Shown: positions 1-7,333, counted from the first letter of the stretch. The stretch is DNA of 10,996 bases from Acidobacteriota bacterium (GCA_027294185.1 JAPUME010000220.1:1-10996), one strand, 5' to 3'. The notes: a model not told the origin generated them from the letters alone. Translations and numbers: made by a program.

Positions 1-106
1 CCTGCATCGAGGTGGGTTCCTTTGCCTTGTTTGCTTGACACTGCGAAGGGAGAGGCGGGAGCCTGGAAAACCTCAGCCAGTCTATCCCCATGGGGGGAGG
101 TCGAGC

Positions 107-406
107 TTAGACCGGATTGGCAGGCGCGTTGCGACGCTGCTGGAAGCACTCCCGGCAAAACACCGGTCGACCCTGAGAAGGTCGGAAAGGTACGGTGGTT
201 TCCCTGCCACACTGGGAACACTCGATGGTGGTTTCCACCCGATCGTGGCCCCCTCCCAAAGTCTGCTGGCGACGACCCTTGCAGGGTTTACACCGTTTGG
301 GCTCGTTCCGGAAACCCCTATCCGCGAAAAAGACTTGCTCGCCGGCTGTAAAAACAAACTCTGCGCCGCAATCGACGCAATTCAGAACCCTGTCCCGATA
401 TTCCAT
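107..406 (-). CDS. Small protein with two zinc ribbons (CxxC...CxxC and CxxC-x17-CxxC)
   Basis: A 99-residue protein made almost entirely of two zinc-ribbon modules. The first has Cys10/Cys13 and Cys39/Cys42. The second has Cys63/Cys66 and Cys84/Cys87 with exactly 17 residues between the pairs, which is the spacing of the family named CxxC-x17-CxxC. Each module has four cysteines and should bind one zinc. The biochemical role is not known; such small ribbons often bind nucleic acid or ribosomes, but that is inference. I chose the ATG at 406 over an in-frame extension to 493, because a GGGGAG-type ribosome binding site lies just upstream (after a run of nine G on the coding strand) and the extension has no family-like sequence. 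The gene lies 104 bp downstream of rpsU on the same strand, so co-transcription is plausible. The 106 bp beyond its stop show nothing I can assign. Confidence 0.8.
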   Translation of the reverse strand: MEYRDRVLNCVDCGAEFVFTAGEQVFFADRGFRNEPKRCKPCKGRRQQTLGGGHDRVETTIECSQCGRETTVPFRPSQGRPVFCRECFQQRRNAPANPV

Positions 407-510
407 GGTCTCCCCCCCCCTGTTCGGTACAGCCAAATTCGGCTCTATGTTGAGACCACTTGATAACCACACCCGACAACGATTAGTCCACAAGCCCGCA
501 CGGAACAGAT

Positions 511-717
511 TTACGTGAATCTACCACGGCTCTGTCTTGCTTTCTTCCGCAACCTTTTCCTCGCCAGCGCTTGCTTCACTCGCTTTTTTTCCCCCGGTTT
601 CAGGAAATAAGAATGTCGCTTGACTTCCTTAATGATGTCTTCTTGTTGTACTTTGCGTTTGAAACGGCGAAGCGCGCCTTCCAAGTTTTCGCCTTCCTGA
701 AGTCTGACTTCAGCCAC
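511..717 (-). CDS. rpsU: 30S ribosomal protein S21
   Basis: A 68-residue, very basic protein matching bacterial S21 in length and sequence: an acidic N-terminus (AEVRLQEGENLEGALRRFKR), a central stretch around KEVKRHSYF, and a Lys/Arg-rich C-terminal tail that contacts 16S rRNA. S21 sits on the 30S platform near the anti-Shine-Dalgarno end of 16S rRNA and takes part in initiation. The start is a GTG at 717. GGAGG lies 11 bases upstream, slightly long spacing, and no in-frame ATG is nearby, so GTG is the best choice. A sigma70-like promoter is found about 65-90 bp upstream. The zinc-ribbon gene follows on the same strand. Confidence 0.95.
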   Translation of the reverse strand: MAEVRLQEGENLEGALRRFKRKVQQEDIIKEVKRHSYFLKPGEKKRVKQALARKRLRKKARQSRGRFT

Positions 718-780
718 TCAATTATTCGCCTCCAGTCTTTCTCTTGTTGAGGTTCGCCTGTTCTTTGCAGGTTTGAGGCA

Positions 781-809
781 CTTGTAACGGATTTGTTCCA
801 TTAAGTCAA
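781..809 (-). promoter_or_regulatory. Predicted sigma70-type promoter of rpsU
   Basis: On the minus strand, TTGACT (804-809, five of six consensus bases) is followed by a 17-bp spacer and TACAAG (781-786, four of six). Transcription would begin near 774, leaving an untranslated leader of about 55 nt before the GTG start of rpsU. The spacing and the AT-rich upstream flank (CTAATTAAGA) support the call. It rests on motif matching only. Confidence 0.55.
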
Positions 810-1242
810 GTCTTAATTAGGAGTTGCGCGTGATCGCTTTTTGTTTCAACCCTTTCACCAACGAATCCACCGGTTGGAAGGGTAACGAATCAGGAATAAA
901 TTCCACCAGTCGACGTTCATTTTGGCCGAAGGAATGTTCATCCACTTCGCCCCGCGTTTTGGATTACTCTTTTCGGGGTAATCTCTTTTCATAATTTCTG
1001 AAAGCCTCAGAAACCGCCCCCCTCCGGAAAATGTATGCGAGGACGGGCAGATTGGGAAAGCGTCTTTTCCCACTGAGGCGGGCGGGACGTGGTGGTGAGA
1101 CTCCGCGAATAGGTCTAGTATATACGGAGCTAATCTCGGTGGTGGTGGGCGAAGAGGGGCCGTTTGAGCAACCCGAATAATTCCCTTCTTTCTATGGCCG
1201 AGCGGGGCCGGTCCCGGGCGCGGGGAACCGCTTATTTGCCGC
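810..1242. other. Long non-coding stretch with several hairpins
   Basis: Between the rpsU promoter and the candidate promoter of the next gene I see no convincing gene. Hairpins visible directly: 849-883 (ACCCTT and CCAAC pairing with GTTGG and AAGGGT, with a 3-nt bulge), 962-983 (GATTAC/GTAATC), 995-1013 (perfect 7-bp TTTCTGA/TCAGAAA, 5-nt loop), and 1053-1072 (8 pairs including one G-U, tetraloop CGTC). The last sits inside a longer helix, 1014-1024 with 1075-1085, pairing at 10 of 11 positions. CTCCG/CGGAG pairs near 1101-1128. GTGGTGGTG occurs twice nearby. This could be an uncharacterised structured RNA on either strand or simply untranslated DNA. A minus-strand open frame over 855-1301 looks spurious. 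Confidence 0.4.
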
Positions 1243-1271
1243 TTGCCTGGGAGCCGATATGGGGATAGAAT
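1243..1271 (+). promoter_or_regulatory. Candidate promoter of the DAHP synthase-prephenate dehydratase gene
   Basis: TTGCCT (1243-1248, four of six consensus bases), a 17-bp spacer, then TAGAAT (1266-1271, five of six). Transcription would begin near 1278 and give a leader of about 105 nt. That leader would contain the hairpin and T-rich tract at 1321-1358. The -35 is imperfect and the call is motif-based. Confidence 0.4.
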
Positions 1272-1320
1272 AATTCCATCGTGCTGAGATACGCTTATCA
1301 TCGATTTACGGCCCCTCGAT

Positions 1321-1358
1321 TTACCGCCTAATGCGGCGGTAACCCCTTTTATTTCTTT
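1321..1358 (+). terminator. Leader hairpin with T-rich tract, possible attenuator
   Basis: TTACCGCC (1321-1328) and GGCGGTAA (1335-1342) form a perfect 8-bp stem with a 6-nt loop. CCCC and a T-rich run (TTTTATTTCTTTCT) follow at once. This has the form of an intrinsic terminator, although four C lie between stem and T-tract and weaken it. It lies between the candidate promoter and the ribosome binding site (GGAGG at 1372-1376), so it may attenuate expression of the biosynthetic gene. The sequence TCGATTTAC occurs twice, at 1301 and 1316, the second copy entering the stem, so an alternative pairing partner is conceivable. I found no convincing leader peptide or T-box motif. Confidence 0.4.
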
Positions 1359-1382
1359 CTCTTATCCAACCGGAGGCTTGAA

Positions 1383-3245
1383 ATGATTCTTGTATTACGT
1401 CGAGATGTTTCTGATAAAGAAATCGAAGAACTCGAAGGTAAGCTGCACGATTTCGGAACCCAGACGCGCACCATCCGCGGCGAGGAACGGTCGGTGATTG
1501 CTGTCATCGGATCTCTCCATTTCGACGTGGCCGAGTTTGAGGCCCATCCCGCCGTAGTGGAGGTGCTGCGTGTCTCGAAGCCGTACAAGATCTCATCACG
1601 GGAATCCGGATTGGCTTCCTTCTTCAAAGTTGGGGATGCGGTCGTAGGAGGCCCGAGATTCATCGTCATTGCGGGTCCCTGCTCGGTTGAAAACCGGGAC
1701 ATGATGCTGGAAACTGCCAGAAAACTCTCCGCCATGGGGGTCACCTGGTTACGGGGCGGGGCATTCAAGCCACGCAGCTCTCCTTATGCCTTCCAGGGAA
1801 TGGGCGAGGAGGGCTTGAAAATTCTGGCCGAGGCACGCGAGCTGACCGGGATGAAGATCGTGACCGAGGTGATGACGCCCGAAAAGGTCGAGCTGGTGGC
1901 GCGCTACGCAGACGTCCTGCAGATCGGGGCCCGCAATATGCAAAATTACGATCTGCTCAAAGCCGTCGCCGAGGTGGACAAGCCCGTCCTGCTCAAGCGG
2001 GGCCTTGCCTGTTTGATCGAGGAATGGCTGATGAGCGCCGAATACATCATGGGCAAGAATCAGCGGGTCATGCTTTGTGAGCGGGGGATTCGCACCTTTG
2101 AGACCAAGACGCGGAACACGCTGGACCTCAATGCCGTTCCGGTGCTGAAGGAGTTGACGCACCTGCCGGTAATCGTTGACCCGAGCCACGGAACCGGCGT
2201 GCGGAACTACGTGCTGCCCATGTCGCTTGCGGCGCTTGGAGCCGGCGCCGATGGGTTGATGGTCGAGGCGCATCCTGACCCCGAACATGCCCTGTCGGAC
2301 GGTCCGCAATCGCTGACTTTCCCGCAGTTGGAACGTCTGTTGAAGGCGCTTCAATCCATGGCGCCGGTGGTCGGGCGTGAGCTCGAACTCAGCTACAAGC
2401 GTCCCAGGGAGCCGATTGTCGTCAACGGCGAAAAAGTTCAGGCGGCCTATCAGGGGGAGCCGGGCGCCTTCAGCGAAAAGGCTTCCCGCGCATACCTGGG
2501 CGAGGTGGAAGCGAAGGGGTACCCTACCTTCCGCCAGGTCTTTGAGAAGGTTGCCGCGGGGGAAGCCGGCTGTGGAGTGATCCCCATCGAAAATTCACTG
2601 ACGGGCTCCATCTATCAAAATTATGATTTACTGCTCGAATTCGACGTGGTGGTCACGGGTGAGGTCAAACTCCGAATTTCGCACAACCTCATCACTCACC
2701 GGGGCGTAAAACTCGACGAGATCAAGAAGGTTTATGTCCACCCGCAGGCCGCCGGGCAGTGCGACCGCTTTCTCCGTGAACACAAGGACTGGACTCTTTA
2801 TCAGACTTATGACACGGCCGGTTCGGTCAAGATGATCCGGGACGAGGGAGTCATGGACGGGGCCGCCATTGCCTCCGTGGAGGCGGCCAAAGAATACGAC
2901 ATGCATGTATTGACGGAATCCATCGAAGACAACCCGCAGAACTATACGCGGTTTTTTATCATTGCTGCCTCGCCCCAGGTCAATGAGAAGTGCAACAAGG
3001 TCTCGATTCTCTACACGACCAAGAATGAACCTGGGGCACTTTATTCCACCTTGAAGCTTTTTTCCGCAAAAAACCTGAATCTCTCCAAGCTGGAGTCCCG
3101 TCCTATTCCCGGACGCCCCTGGGAGTACGTCTTCTACGTCGACTTCGAGGGGAACAGCGAGGATGAGGTGGTCTCAGAGATGTTATCGTCCTTGTCGAAG
3201 CACACCGAGCGTTATAAAATTCTCGGCTGCTACCCGGCTGCCTGA
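1383..3245 (+). CDS. Fused DAHP synthase (type I) and prephenate dehydratase with ACT domain
   Basis: A 620-residue bifunctional enzyme of aromatic amino acid synthesis. Residues 1-70 form a ferredoxin-like regulatory domain as in Thermotoga-type DAHP synthases. Residues about 85-325 are DAHP synthase, which condenses phosphoenolpyruvate with erythrose 4-phosphate: IAGPCSVE (96-103), [17 protein letters not shown] and VDPSHGTG. The four expected metal ligands are present as Cys100, His269, Glu295 and Asp306. After a linker, residues 352-530 are prephenate dehydratase, which makes phenylpyruvate: [32 protein letters not shown] and the catalytic TRF (522-524). Residues 538-616 are an ACT domain keeping the GAL and ESRP phenylalanine-binding motifs. 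No chorismate mutase domain is present. The ATG is preceded by GGAGG at 6-nt spacing. Feedback by phenylalanine is likely, by family knowledge. Both halves look intact. Confidence 0.93.
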   Translation: MILVLRRDVSDKEIEELEGKLHDFGTQTRTIRGEERSVIAVIGSLHFDVAEFEAHPAVVEVLRVSKPYKISSRESGLASFFKVGDAVVGGPRFIVIAGPCSVENRDMMLETARKLSAMGVTWLRGGAFKPRSSPYAFQGMGEEGLKILAEARELTGMKIVTEVMTPEKVELVARYADVLQIGARNMQNYDLLKAVAEVDKPVLLKRGLACLIEEWLMSAEYIMGKNQRVMLCERGIRTFETKTRNTLDLNAVPVLKELTHLPVIVDPSHGTGVRNYVLPMSLAALGAGADGLMVEAHPDPEHALSDGPQSLTFPQLERLLKALQSMAPVVGRELELSYKRPREPIVVNGEKVQAAYQGEPGAFSEKASRAYLGEVEAKGYPTFRQVFEKVAAGEAGCGVIPIENSLTGSIYQNYDLLLEFDVVVTGEVKLRISHNLITHRGVKLDEIKKVYVHPQAAGQCDRFLREHKDWTLYQTYDTAGSVKMIRDEGVMDGAAIASVEAAKEYDMHVLTESIEDNPQNYTRFFIIAASPQVNEKCNKVSILYTTKNEPGALYSTLKLFSAKNLNLSKLESRPIPGRPWEYVFYVDFEGNSEDEVVSEMLSSLSKHTERYKILGCYPAA

Positions 3246-3308
3246 ACCGGCGGCCAGAGGGGATATGGTTCTCAAAACCCGGGGCACCGGCGAGGAACGA
3301 CACGAAAT

Positions 3309-4055
3309 TTGCGCTACCTGCTCATAAGCGACATTCATGGCAATCTGGAGGCCCTGGAAAAGGTCTTGAGCCTGGCCGAGGGGAAATGGGACAAGGCTCT
3401 CTGCCTGGGGGACCTGGTGGGTTATGGGCCCGACCCGAACCGAGTCATTGAAAAGGTTCGCGCACTCGACCCGGTCCTCATTCGCGGCAACCACGACAGA
3501 GCTTGCTGCGGTCAGATGGACCTGAGCGACTTCAACCAGCTGGCGAAAATGGCGAGCCTTTGGACCCAGCGGAAGCTCACGCCCGAACATCTCAAATTCT
3601 TGCAGCAGTTGCCGCAGGGGCCGCTAGTCGTGGACTGGTTTGAAATTTTCCACGGCTCCTGGCTGGACGAGGACGAATATGTCGTGAGCCCCATCGAAGC
3701 CTTGCCGAACCTGCGGGAAATGCCGTCTCAAATGGGTCTGTTTGGACATACCCACGTCATGGGCGGATTTATGCTGACGACCAGGGAAAAATTTCAATCC
3801 ATCCGCACGATACCCCGAGGGAAGAAGACTTCAACGATATTTCAACTGGAGGACGGCTGTCGATATCTGGTGAACCCGGGATCGGTGGGTCAGCCGCGGG
3901 ACGGCGACTGGCGCGCCGGATTCGCCCTCCTCGACGGCGAGAATCGCAGCGTGGAATACATCCGCACCACTTACGACTTGAAGAAAACTCAGCAAAAGAT
4001 GATCAAGGGCGGCCTGCCGGATCTTCTGGCCAGACGGCTGGCCGTAGGACGTTGA
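3309..4055 (+). CDS. YfcE-like metallophosphoesterase (calcineurin-like superfamily)
   Basis: A 248-residue cytoplasmic protein with the full set of binuclear-metal phosphoesterase motifs in order: SDIHGN (Asp8, His10), GDLVGYGPDP (Asp35), RGNHD (Asn61, His62), His115 in HGSW, and GHTHV (His147, His149), followed by the typical VNPGSVGQPRDGD. These fit the small YfcE/MJ0936-type phosphodiesterases, whose physiological substrates are mostly unknown; a nucleotide or phosphodiester substrate is possible. The start is a TTG at 3309, the only sensible one because SDIHGN begins six residues later. GAGGAA lies 11 nt upstream, and the nearby ATG at 3265 is out of frame. The gene begins 63 bp after the fusion enzyme on the same strand, with no terminator seen between, so the two are probably co-transcribed. 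No functional link is evident. Confidence 0.88.
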   Translation: MRYLLISDIHGNLEALEKVLSLAEGKWDKALCLGDLVGYGPDPNRVIEKVRALDPVLIRGNHDRACCGQMDLSDFNQLAKMASLWTQRKLTPEHLKFLQQLPQGPLVVDWFEIFHGSWLDEDEYVVSPIEALPNLREMPSQMGLFGHTHVMGGFMLTTREKFQSIRTIPRGKKTSTIFQLEDGCRYLVNPGSVGQPRDGDWRAGFALLDGENRSVEYIRTTYDLKKTQQKMIKGGLPDLLARRLAVGR

Positions 4056-4070
4056 GGAAAGTCGGGTGGT

Positions 4071-4345
4071 TCCCGGGGTGAGGTCATTCTGAGCGCTTGT
4101 GTCACCATTCTGAACCCGCCCGCGGCGGGCAGGGAATCTGGCGCTCGATGGCCCATTGTCGAGGAGACCGGGTAGCGCAGAAACCGTAGTCCGTATCTGC
4201 GGCATCGTTTGGGCACAAATCCGAAAGACGCGGAACCTGGAAGGTGGGTTCCCGGCACACCGGGACAGGTCCCAGGCTACCTGCTCGATGCCCCACGGTC
4301 CGGGCGAGAAGCAACGCTCGGCTCAGCATGACAAGCTCGCCGGGA
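4071..4345. repeat. 275-bp intergenic element with imperfect terminal inverted repeats
   Basis: The left end begins TCCCGG (4071) and continues to GTCATTCTGAGC (4083-4094). Read from the opposite strand, the right end begins TCCCGG (4345) and continues to GTCATGCTGAGC (4332-4321). The arms therefore match over 6 of 6 and 11 of 12 bases with a 6-7 nt variable middle. A third similar string, ACCATTCTGAAC, lies at 4104-4115. Inside are short hairpins: CCCGCC/GGCGGG (4115-4129), CTCGA/TCGAG (4144-4163), GGAACC/GGTTCC (4232-4252), CCCGG/CCGGG (4251-4264) and CAGGT/ACCTG (4266-4283). It nearly fills the gap between two convergent genes and has no credible coding frame. I see no target-site duplication. 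It resembles a MITE-like or dispersed palindromic repeat; copy number cannot be judged here. Confidence 0.5.
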
Positions 4346-4375
4346 CTGTGGATCACCCCCTTTGTCTACACGACA

Positions 4376-5728
4376 CTAGGCGCCTGCCACGGTCATGCCC
4401 GTGATCAGCAGCGTGGGGGAGGCAATCGAGCTCCGAAACTCAAGGTCGGTGCCCACTTCTTCGATATGCAGGAGCATGTCGTTCAGGTTTCCCGCAATCG
4501 TCACTTCCTCAACCGGATGGGTCAACTCTCCCTTTTCTATCCACAGACCCGCCGCTCCCCGGGAGTAATCACCCGTCACGATATTGGTGCCGAAACCCAT
4601 GAGTTCGGTCACATAAAAACCGCGCTGCACCGAGCGGATGATATCTTCGGGCGCGGTCGTTCCCGGCTCCAGGTAGAGGTTGTTCGGCCCGACGACCGTG
4701 GGGCCGGACAGACCACGGCGCGCATTGGCCGTAGTTTTCAGCCCGAGTTTTCGTGCGCTGTAGCAGTTGAGCAGGTAGTGGGAGAGCTTTCCCTTTTCGA
4801 CCAGCGGTGTGACGCGGCTCGTGACTCCTTCGTCGTCAAACGGACGAGAGCCGAATCCGCCGGGCCGCAGGGCGTCGTCGAGCAAATTGATATATTCCGG
4901 AGCCAGTTGCTTCCCCAGCTTTCCCGTCAGGAAGGAAGCGCTGCGATAGATGGCGTCACCGCGCGCTGCCTCGAAGAGATGCCCCACCAGAGAGCGTGCC
5001 GTCTCCGGATCAAAAACGATCGGCACCTGAGCGGTTTTTACCTTGCGGGCGCCCAAGCGGCGCAAGGCTCGTCGGGCAGCTTCCCGCCCCACTTTTTCCG
5101 GTTCGTCGAGTTTGGCCAGCGAACGGGCTACCGAATACCAGAAGTCGCGCTGCTTGTTACCGTTCTGCTCGGCCAGTGGTACCGCCGCCACCGAGCAGGT
5201 AGAGAATCGATAGCTGCCGAGGAACCCCAGCGAGTTCGCCAGCACTCGAGTCCCCGAGGTGGAATCGAACGATGACCCCTCGGAGTTGGTGATCTTCGGG
5301 TCAACCGCGAGCGCGGCCTCTTCGGCGCGGCGCGCAAGCTCAATCTTTTGATCCGCGCCAATCTCACTCACGTCGGGGGAATAGAGACCAAGATCAGCAA
5401 CTTCTGTGGCCATCAGCTCGGCTTCCGGCATGACACCGGCCGGGTCCTCCGAGGTGATCTGTGCCATGGCTACGGTTCTTGCCACCAGGCGAGAGAGCGA
5501 CTGGGAAGAGAAATCACTGGTATAGGAGCTCGCACTTCGCGTCCCCCACAACAGGCGAAGTCCCAACCCCTTTGCGGCGGATTCCTTCAGGCTTTCTACT
5601 TTGCCCAGCCGAACCGTGGTCGAGAATTCCTCCTCCTCCTGGAGCGTGACTTCAGCGCCCGAGACTCCCGATTTCATCGCCTGCTTCACGATGTCCTGGG
5701 CCAGATTTTCAAGATGTCCGTTTTCCAT
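4376..5728 (-). CDS. tldE: TldE/PmbA, partner subunit of the TldD/TldE metallopeptidase
   Basis: A 450-residue cytoplasmic protein, the same length as E. coli PmbA (TldE) and similar throughout. Clear family blocks are ITNSEGSSFDS, a central FDPETARSLVGHLFEA, FDDEGV, SARKLGLKTTANARRG, and the C-terminal VTELMGFGTNIVTGDYSRGAAG followed by VEEVTIAGNLNDM. It lacks the HExxxH zinc motif, as expected: TldE is the non-catalytic partner and TldD carries the zinc. The heteromer forms a chamber that cleaves small unfolded peptides; in E. coli it trims the microcin B17 precursor and degrades the antitoxin CcdA. The ATG at 5728 lacks a clear Shine-Dalgarno sequence and follows a tract of 7-bp repeats. 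It lies 76 bp downstream of tldD on the same strand, probably in one operon. No peptide precursor gene is seen nearby. Confidence 0.95.
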   Translation of the reverse strand: MENGHLENLAQDIVKQAMKSGVSGAEVTLQEEEEFSTTVRLGKVESLKESAAKGLGLRLLWGTRSASSYTSDFSSQSLSRLVARTVAMAQITSEDPAGVMPEAELMATEVADLGLYSPDVSEIGADQKIELARRAEEAALAVDPKITNSEGSSFDSTSGTRVLANSLGFLGSYRFSTCSVAAVPLAEQNGNKQRDFWYSVARSLAKLDEPEKVGREAARRALRRLGARKVKTAQVPIVFDPETARSLVGHLFEAARGDAIYRSASFLTGKLGKQLAPEYINLLDDALRPGGFGSRPFDDEGVTSRVTPLVEKGKLSHYLLNCYSARKLGLKTTANARRGLSGPTVVGPNNLYLEPGTTAPEDIIRSVQRGFYVTELMGFGTNIVTGDYSRGAAGLWIEKGELTHPVEEVTIAGNLNDMLLHIEEVGTDLEFRSSIASPTLLITGMTVAGA

Positions 5729-5736
5729 AGTTAAAT

Positions 5737-5771
5737 GTCAAAAGTCAAAAGTAAAATGTCAAACGTCAAAA
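5737..5771. repeat. Five tandem 7-bp repeats (GTCAAAA type)
   Basis: Five consecutive heptamers on the plus strand: GTCAAAA, GTCAAAA, GTAAAAT, GTCAAAC, GTCAAAA. The third and fourth copies deviate by two bases and one base. On the coding strand of the tldD-tldE pair this reads as repeated TTTTGAC. It fills much of the 76-bp gap, ends only 8 bp before the tldE start, and sits where a ribosome binding site would be. It is AT-rich compared with its surroundings. A binding-site array, a slippage-prone tract or a remnant repeat are all possible. Confidence 0.75.
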
Positions 5772-5804
5772 TCCCGACTGCGGTCTAATCCGAGGCGCCA
5801 GGCA

Positions 5805-7256
5805 TTAGCCGGCGGCGACACCGGTTCCTCCCAGGGTTAACCGGCTTATCTTGATGGTCGGCAGGCCCACGCCGACCGGAACGCTCTGCCCCTCCTTGCC
5901 GCAGGTTCCTACACCCTCATCGAGTCTCAGGTCGTTCCCGACTTCCGTGACTCGCGTCAGCGCGGTCGGGCCGTCGCCGATCAGTGTCGCGCCCCGAATC
6001 GGCTGGGTGATCTTGCCGTCTTCGATCAGGTAGGCCTCCGAGGCGGAGAAGACGAACTTTCCGTTGATGATGTCCACCTGCCCTCCGCCGAAATGGGCGG
6101 CATAGACTCCTTTCGGGACCGAAGCGATGATCTCTTCCGGGGTCGATTCGCCCGCAAGCATGTAGGTATTCGTCATGCGCGGCATGGGAATGTGAGCGTA
6201 GCTCTCACGGCGGCCGCTGCCGGTGAGGGAAGTATTCATCAAACGGCTGCTTAGTTTGTCCTGCAGGTAGCTGCGAAGAATTCCTTTTTCGATCAAAACA
6301 TTATATTGAGTCGGAGTGCCTTCATCGTCCACGTTGAGCGACCCTCGACGGTTGGGGATCGTGCCGTCGTCCACCACCGTGCAGATGTCGGAAGCCACTC
6401 GCTGGCCCACTCGTCCGCTGAAGGCCGAAAGACCCTTGCGATTGAAGTCCGCCTCCAGGCCATGCCCGATGGCCTCGTGCAGGAGAATCCCGGGCCAGCC
6501 GGGACCGAGCACAACTTCCATTTCCCCTGCGGGCGCCTCTCGGGCGTCGAGTTGCACGATGGCCTGCCGGGCCGCCTCACGCGCGAAGTACTCCGGCGTT
6601 TTATCTCCCTCGAAGAAATCCAGTCCGACACGCCCCCCTCCGCCGCTGGTTCCCGATTGCAGGCGATTCGTCCCGTCGTTCGACTGCGCAATGCAGAATA
6701 CCGAGAGGCGCAGCAGCGGCTGGTAGTCGGTAACCAGACGGCCGTCGGAGCCTGCAATCAGTATGTGCCGCACCTGATCACCGTAGCTGACGCGGACCTG
6801 CTTGATGCGCGAGTCATGGGCCCGGGCGGCGCGGTCAGCTCGGTTCGCGAGCTCCAGTTTCTCTTTCAGTTCTCTCTCCGTCGAGGGAGAGTCCACGGGA
6901 TAGTAATTGTTCGGCGTGCCGGTGGCGGTCAAACCGACGGAGTGAACCTGCGAAGGGCCGTGGGCAATGTGAGCGGCAATACCGGCTGCTTTGCGGATGC
7001 GTTCGGGCGAGAGGTCGTCGGTATAGGCATAACCGGTCTGGTCTCCCGCAATCACTCGCACACCGCACCCCACCGAGATGCCCTCGGTCGCGTTCTTGAT
7101 GATGGATTCATCGAGCAGAAGGGAAGAGGTGGTGGTGTATTCAAAATAGAGGTCGGCGTAGTCGCCGCCTGCCCCCAGCGCTTCACCGAGATAGCTTTCC
7201 AGGTCCTTTTCAATCAGTCCGTAGGTGTCAAAAAAGAAACGTTCGAATACAGGCAT
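5805..7256 (-). CDS. tldD: TldD, zinc metallopeptidase catalytic subunit
   Basis: A 483-residue protein (E. coli TldD is about the same length). It carries the zinc motif HEAIGH, with His260, Glu261 and His265, inside LLHEAIGHGLEADF. The conserved Cys452 in GTCGKEGQ matches the third zinc ligand known for TldD. The family blocks NRRGSLNVDDEGTPTQ, RRESYAHIPMPRMTNTY and VFSASEAYLI are also present. With TldE it forms the peptidase that removes small unstructured peptides and matures some ribosomal peptides. An in-frame GTG at 7343 would add 29 residues, but a promoter with a perfect TTGACA lies across it and would start transcription downstream of that GTG. I therefore chose the ATG at 7256, although its Shine-Dalgarno sequence (AAGGGA) is distant. 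It is the first gene of the tldD-tldE unit. Confidence 0.95.
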   Translation of the reverse strand: MPVFERFFFDTYGLIEKDLESYLGEALGAGGDYADLYFEYTTTSSLLLDESIIKNATEGISVGCGVRVIAGDQTGYAYTDDLSPERIRKAAGIAAHIAHGPSQVHSVGLTATGTPNNYYPVDSPSTERELKEKLELANRADRAARAHDSRIKQVRVSYGDQVRHILIAGSDGRLVTDYQPLLRLSVFCIAQSNDGTNRLQSGTSGGGGRVGLDFFEGDKTPEYFAREAARQAIVQLDAREAPAGEMEVVLGPGWPGILLHEAIGHGLEADFNRKGLSAFSGRVGQRVASDICTVVDDGTIPNRRGSLNVDDEGTPTQYNVLIEKGILRSYLQDKLSSRLMNTSLTGSGRRESYAHIPMPRMTNTYMLAGESTPEEIIASVPKGVYAAHFGGGQVDIINGKFVFSASEAYLIEDGKITQPIRGATLIGDGPTALTRVTEVGNDLRLDEGVGTCGKEGQSVPVGVGLPTIKISRLTLGGTGVAAG

Positions 7257-7333
7257 CGTGGCTGGCGGATTTCCCTTCGCTTGGGGTGTCCTCTTGTTGA
7301 GGTAATAATTCGGCCCTCGGCTTCCCTTTAGGC

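Noticed and set aside
1050..1120. Cobalamin riboswitch, suggested by CCACTG and a GAGACTCC string
   Set aside because: The conserved 5' core and a proper B12 box are absent, and the downstream gene has no cobalamin connection.
1194..1268. Possible 24-residue leader peptide with two Trp and one Tyr codons before the DAHP synthase gene
   Set aside because: No Shine-Dalgarno sequence precedes the ATG, and the candidate promoter at 1243-1271 would start transcription downstream of it.
855..1301. Minus-strand open frame of 148 codons in the rpsU-aroF gap
   Set aside because: Low-complexity Pro/Arg/Ser-rich product with no recognisable domain, unusual Trp and His content, no good ribosome binding site, and its region is better explained as untranslated hairpin-rich DNA. 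A shorter 45-codon version starting at the internal ATG near 992 has equally weak support.
1195..1345. 6S RNA, suggested by GAGCCGATAT at 1251-1260
   Set aside because: Only one short string resembles 6S; the long closing stem and the second half of the central bubble are not recognisable, and a full-length RNA would run into the coding region.
1260..1345. TPP riboswitch, suggested by GCTGAGATACGCTT near 1283
   Set aside because: The conserved ACCTGAT and GATAAT...GCG-AGGGA segments are missing, and the downstream gene is not a thiamine gene.
10..4252. 11-base repeat AGGTGGGTTCC at 10-20 and 4242-4252
   Set aside because: Several such 11-mers are expected by chance in a window of this size, and the flanks do not match.
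4244..5275. Long plus-strand open frame opposite tldE (343 codons), with similar ones opposite tldD (6306-7331) and accC (9216-10238)
   Set aside because: These are antisense shadows of strongly conserved genes in GC-rich DNA; their products show no domain and are rich in Arg, Gly, His and Pro.
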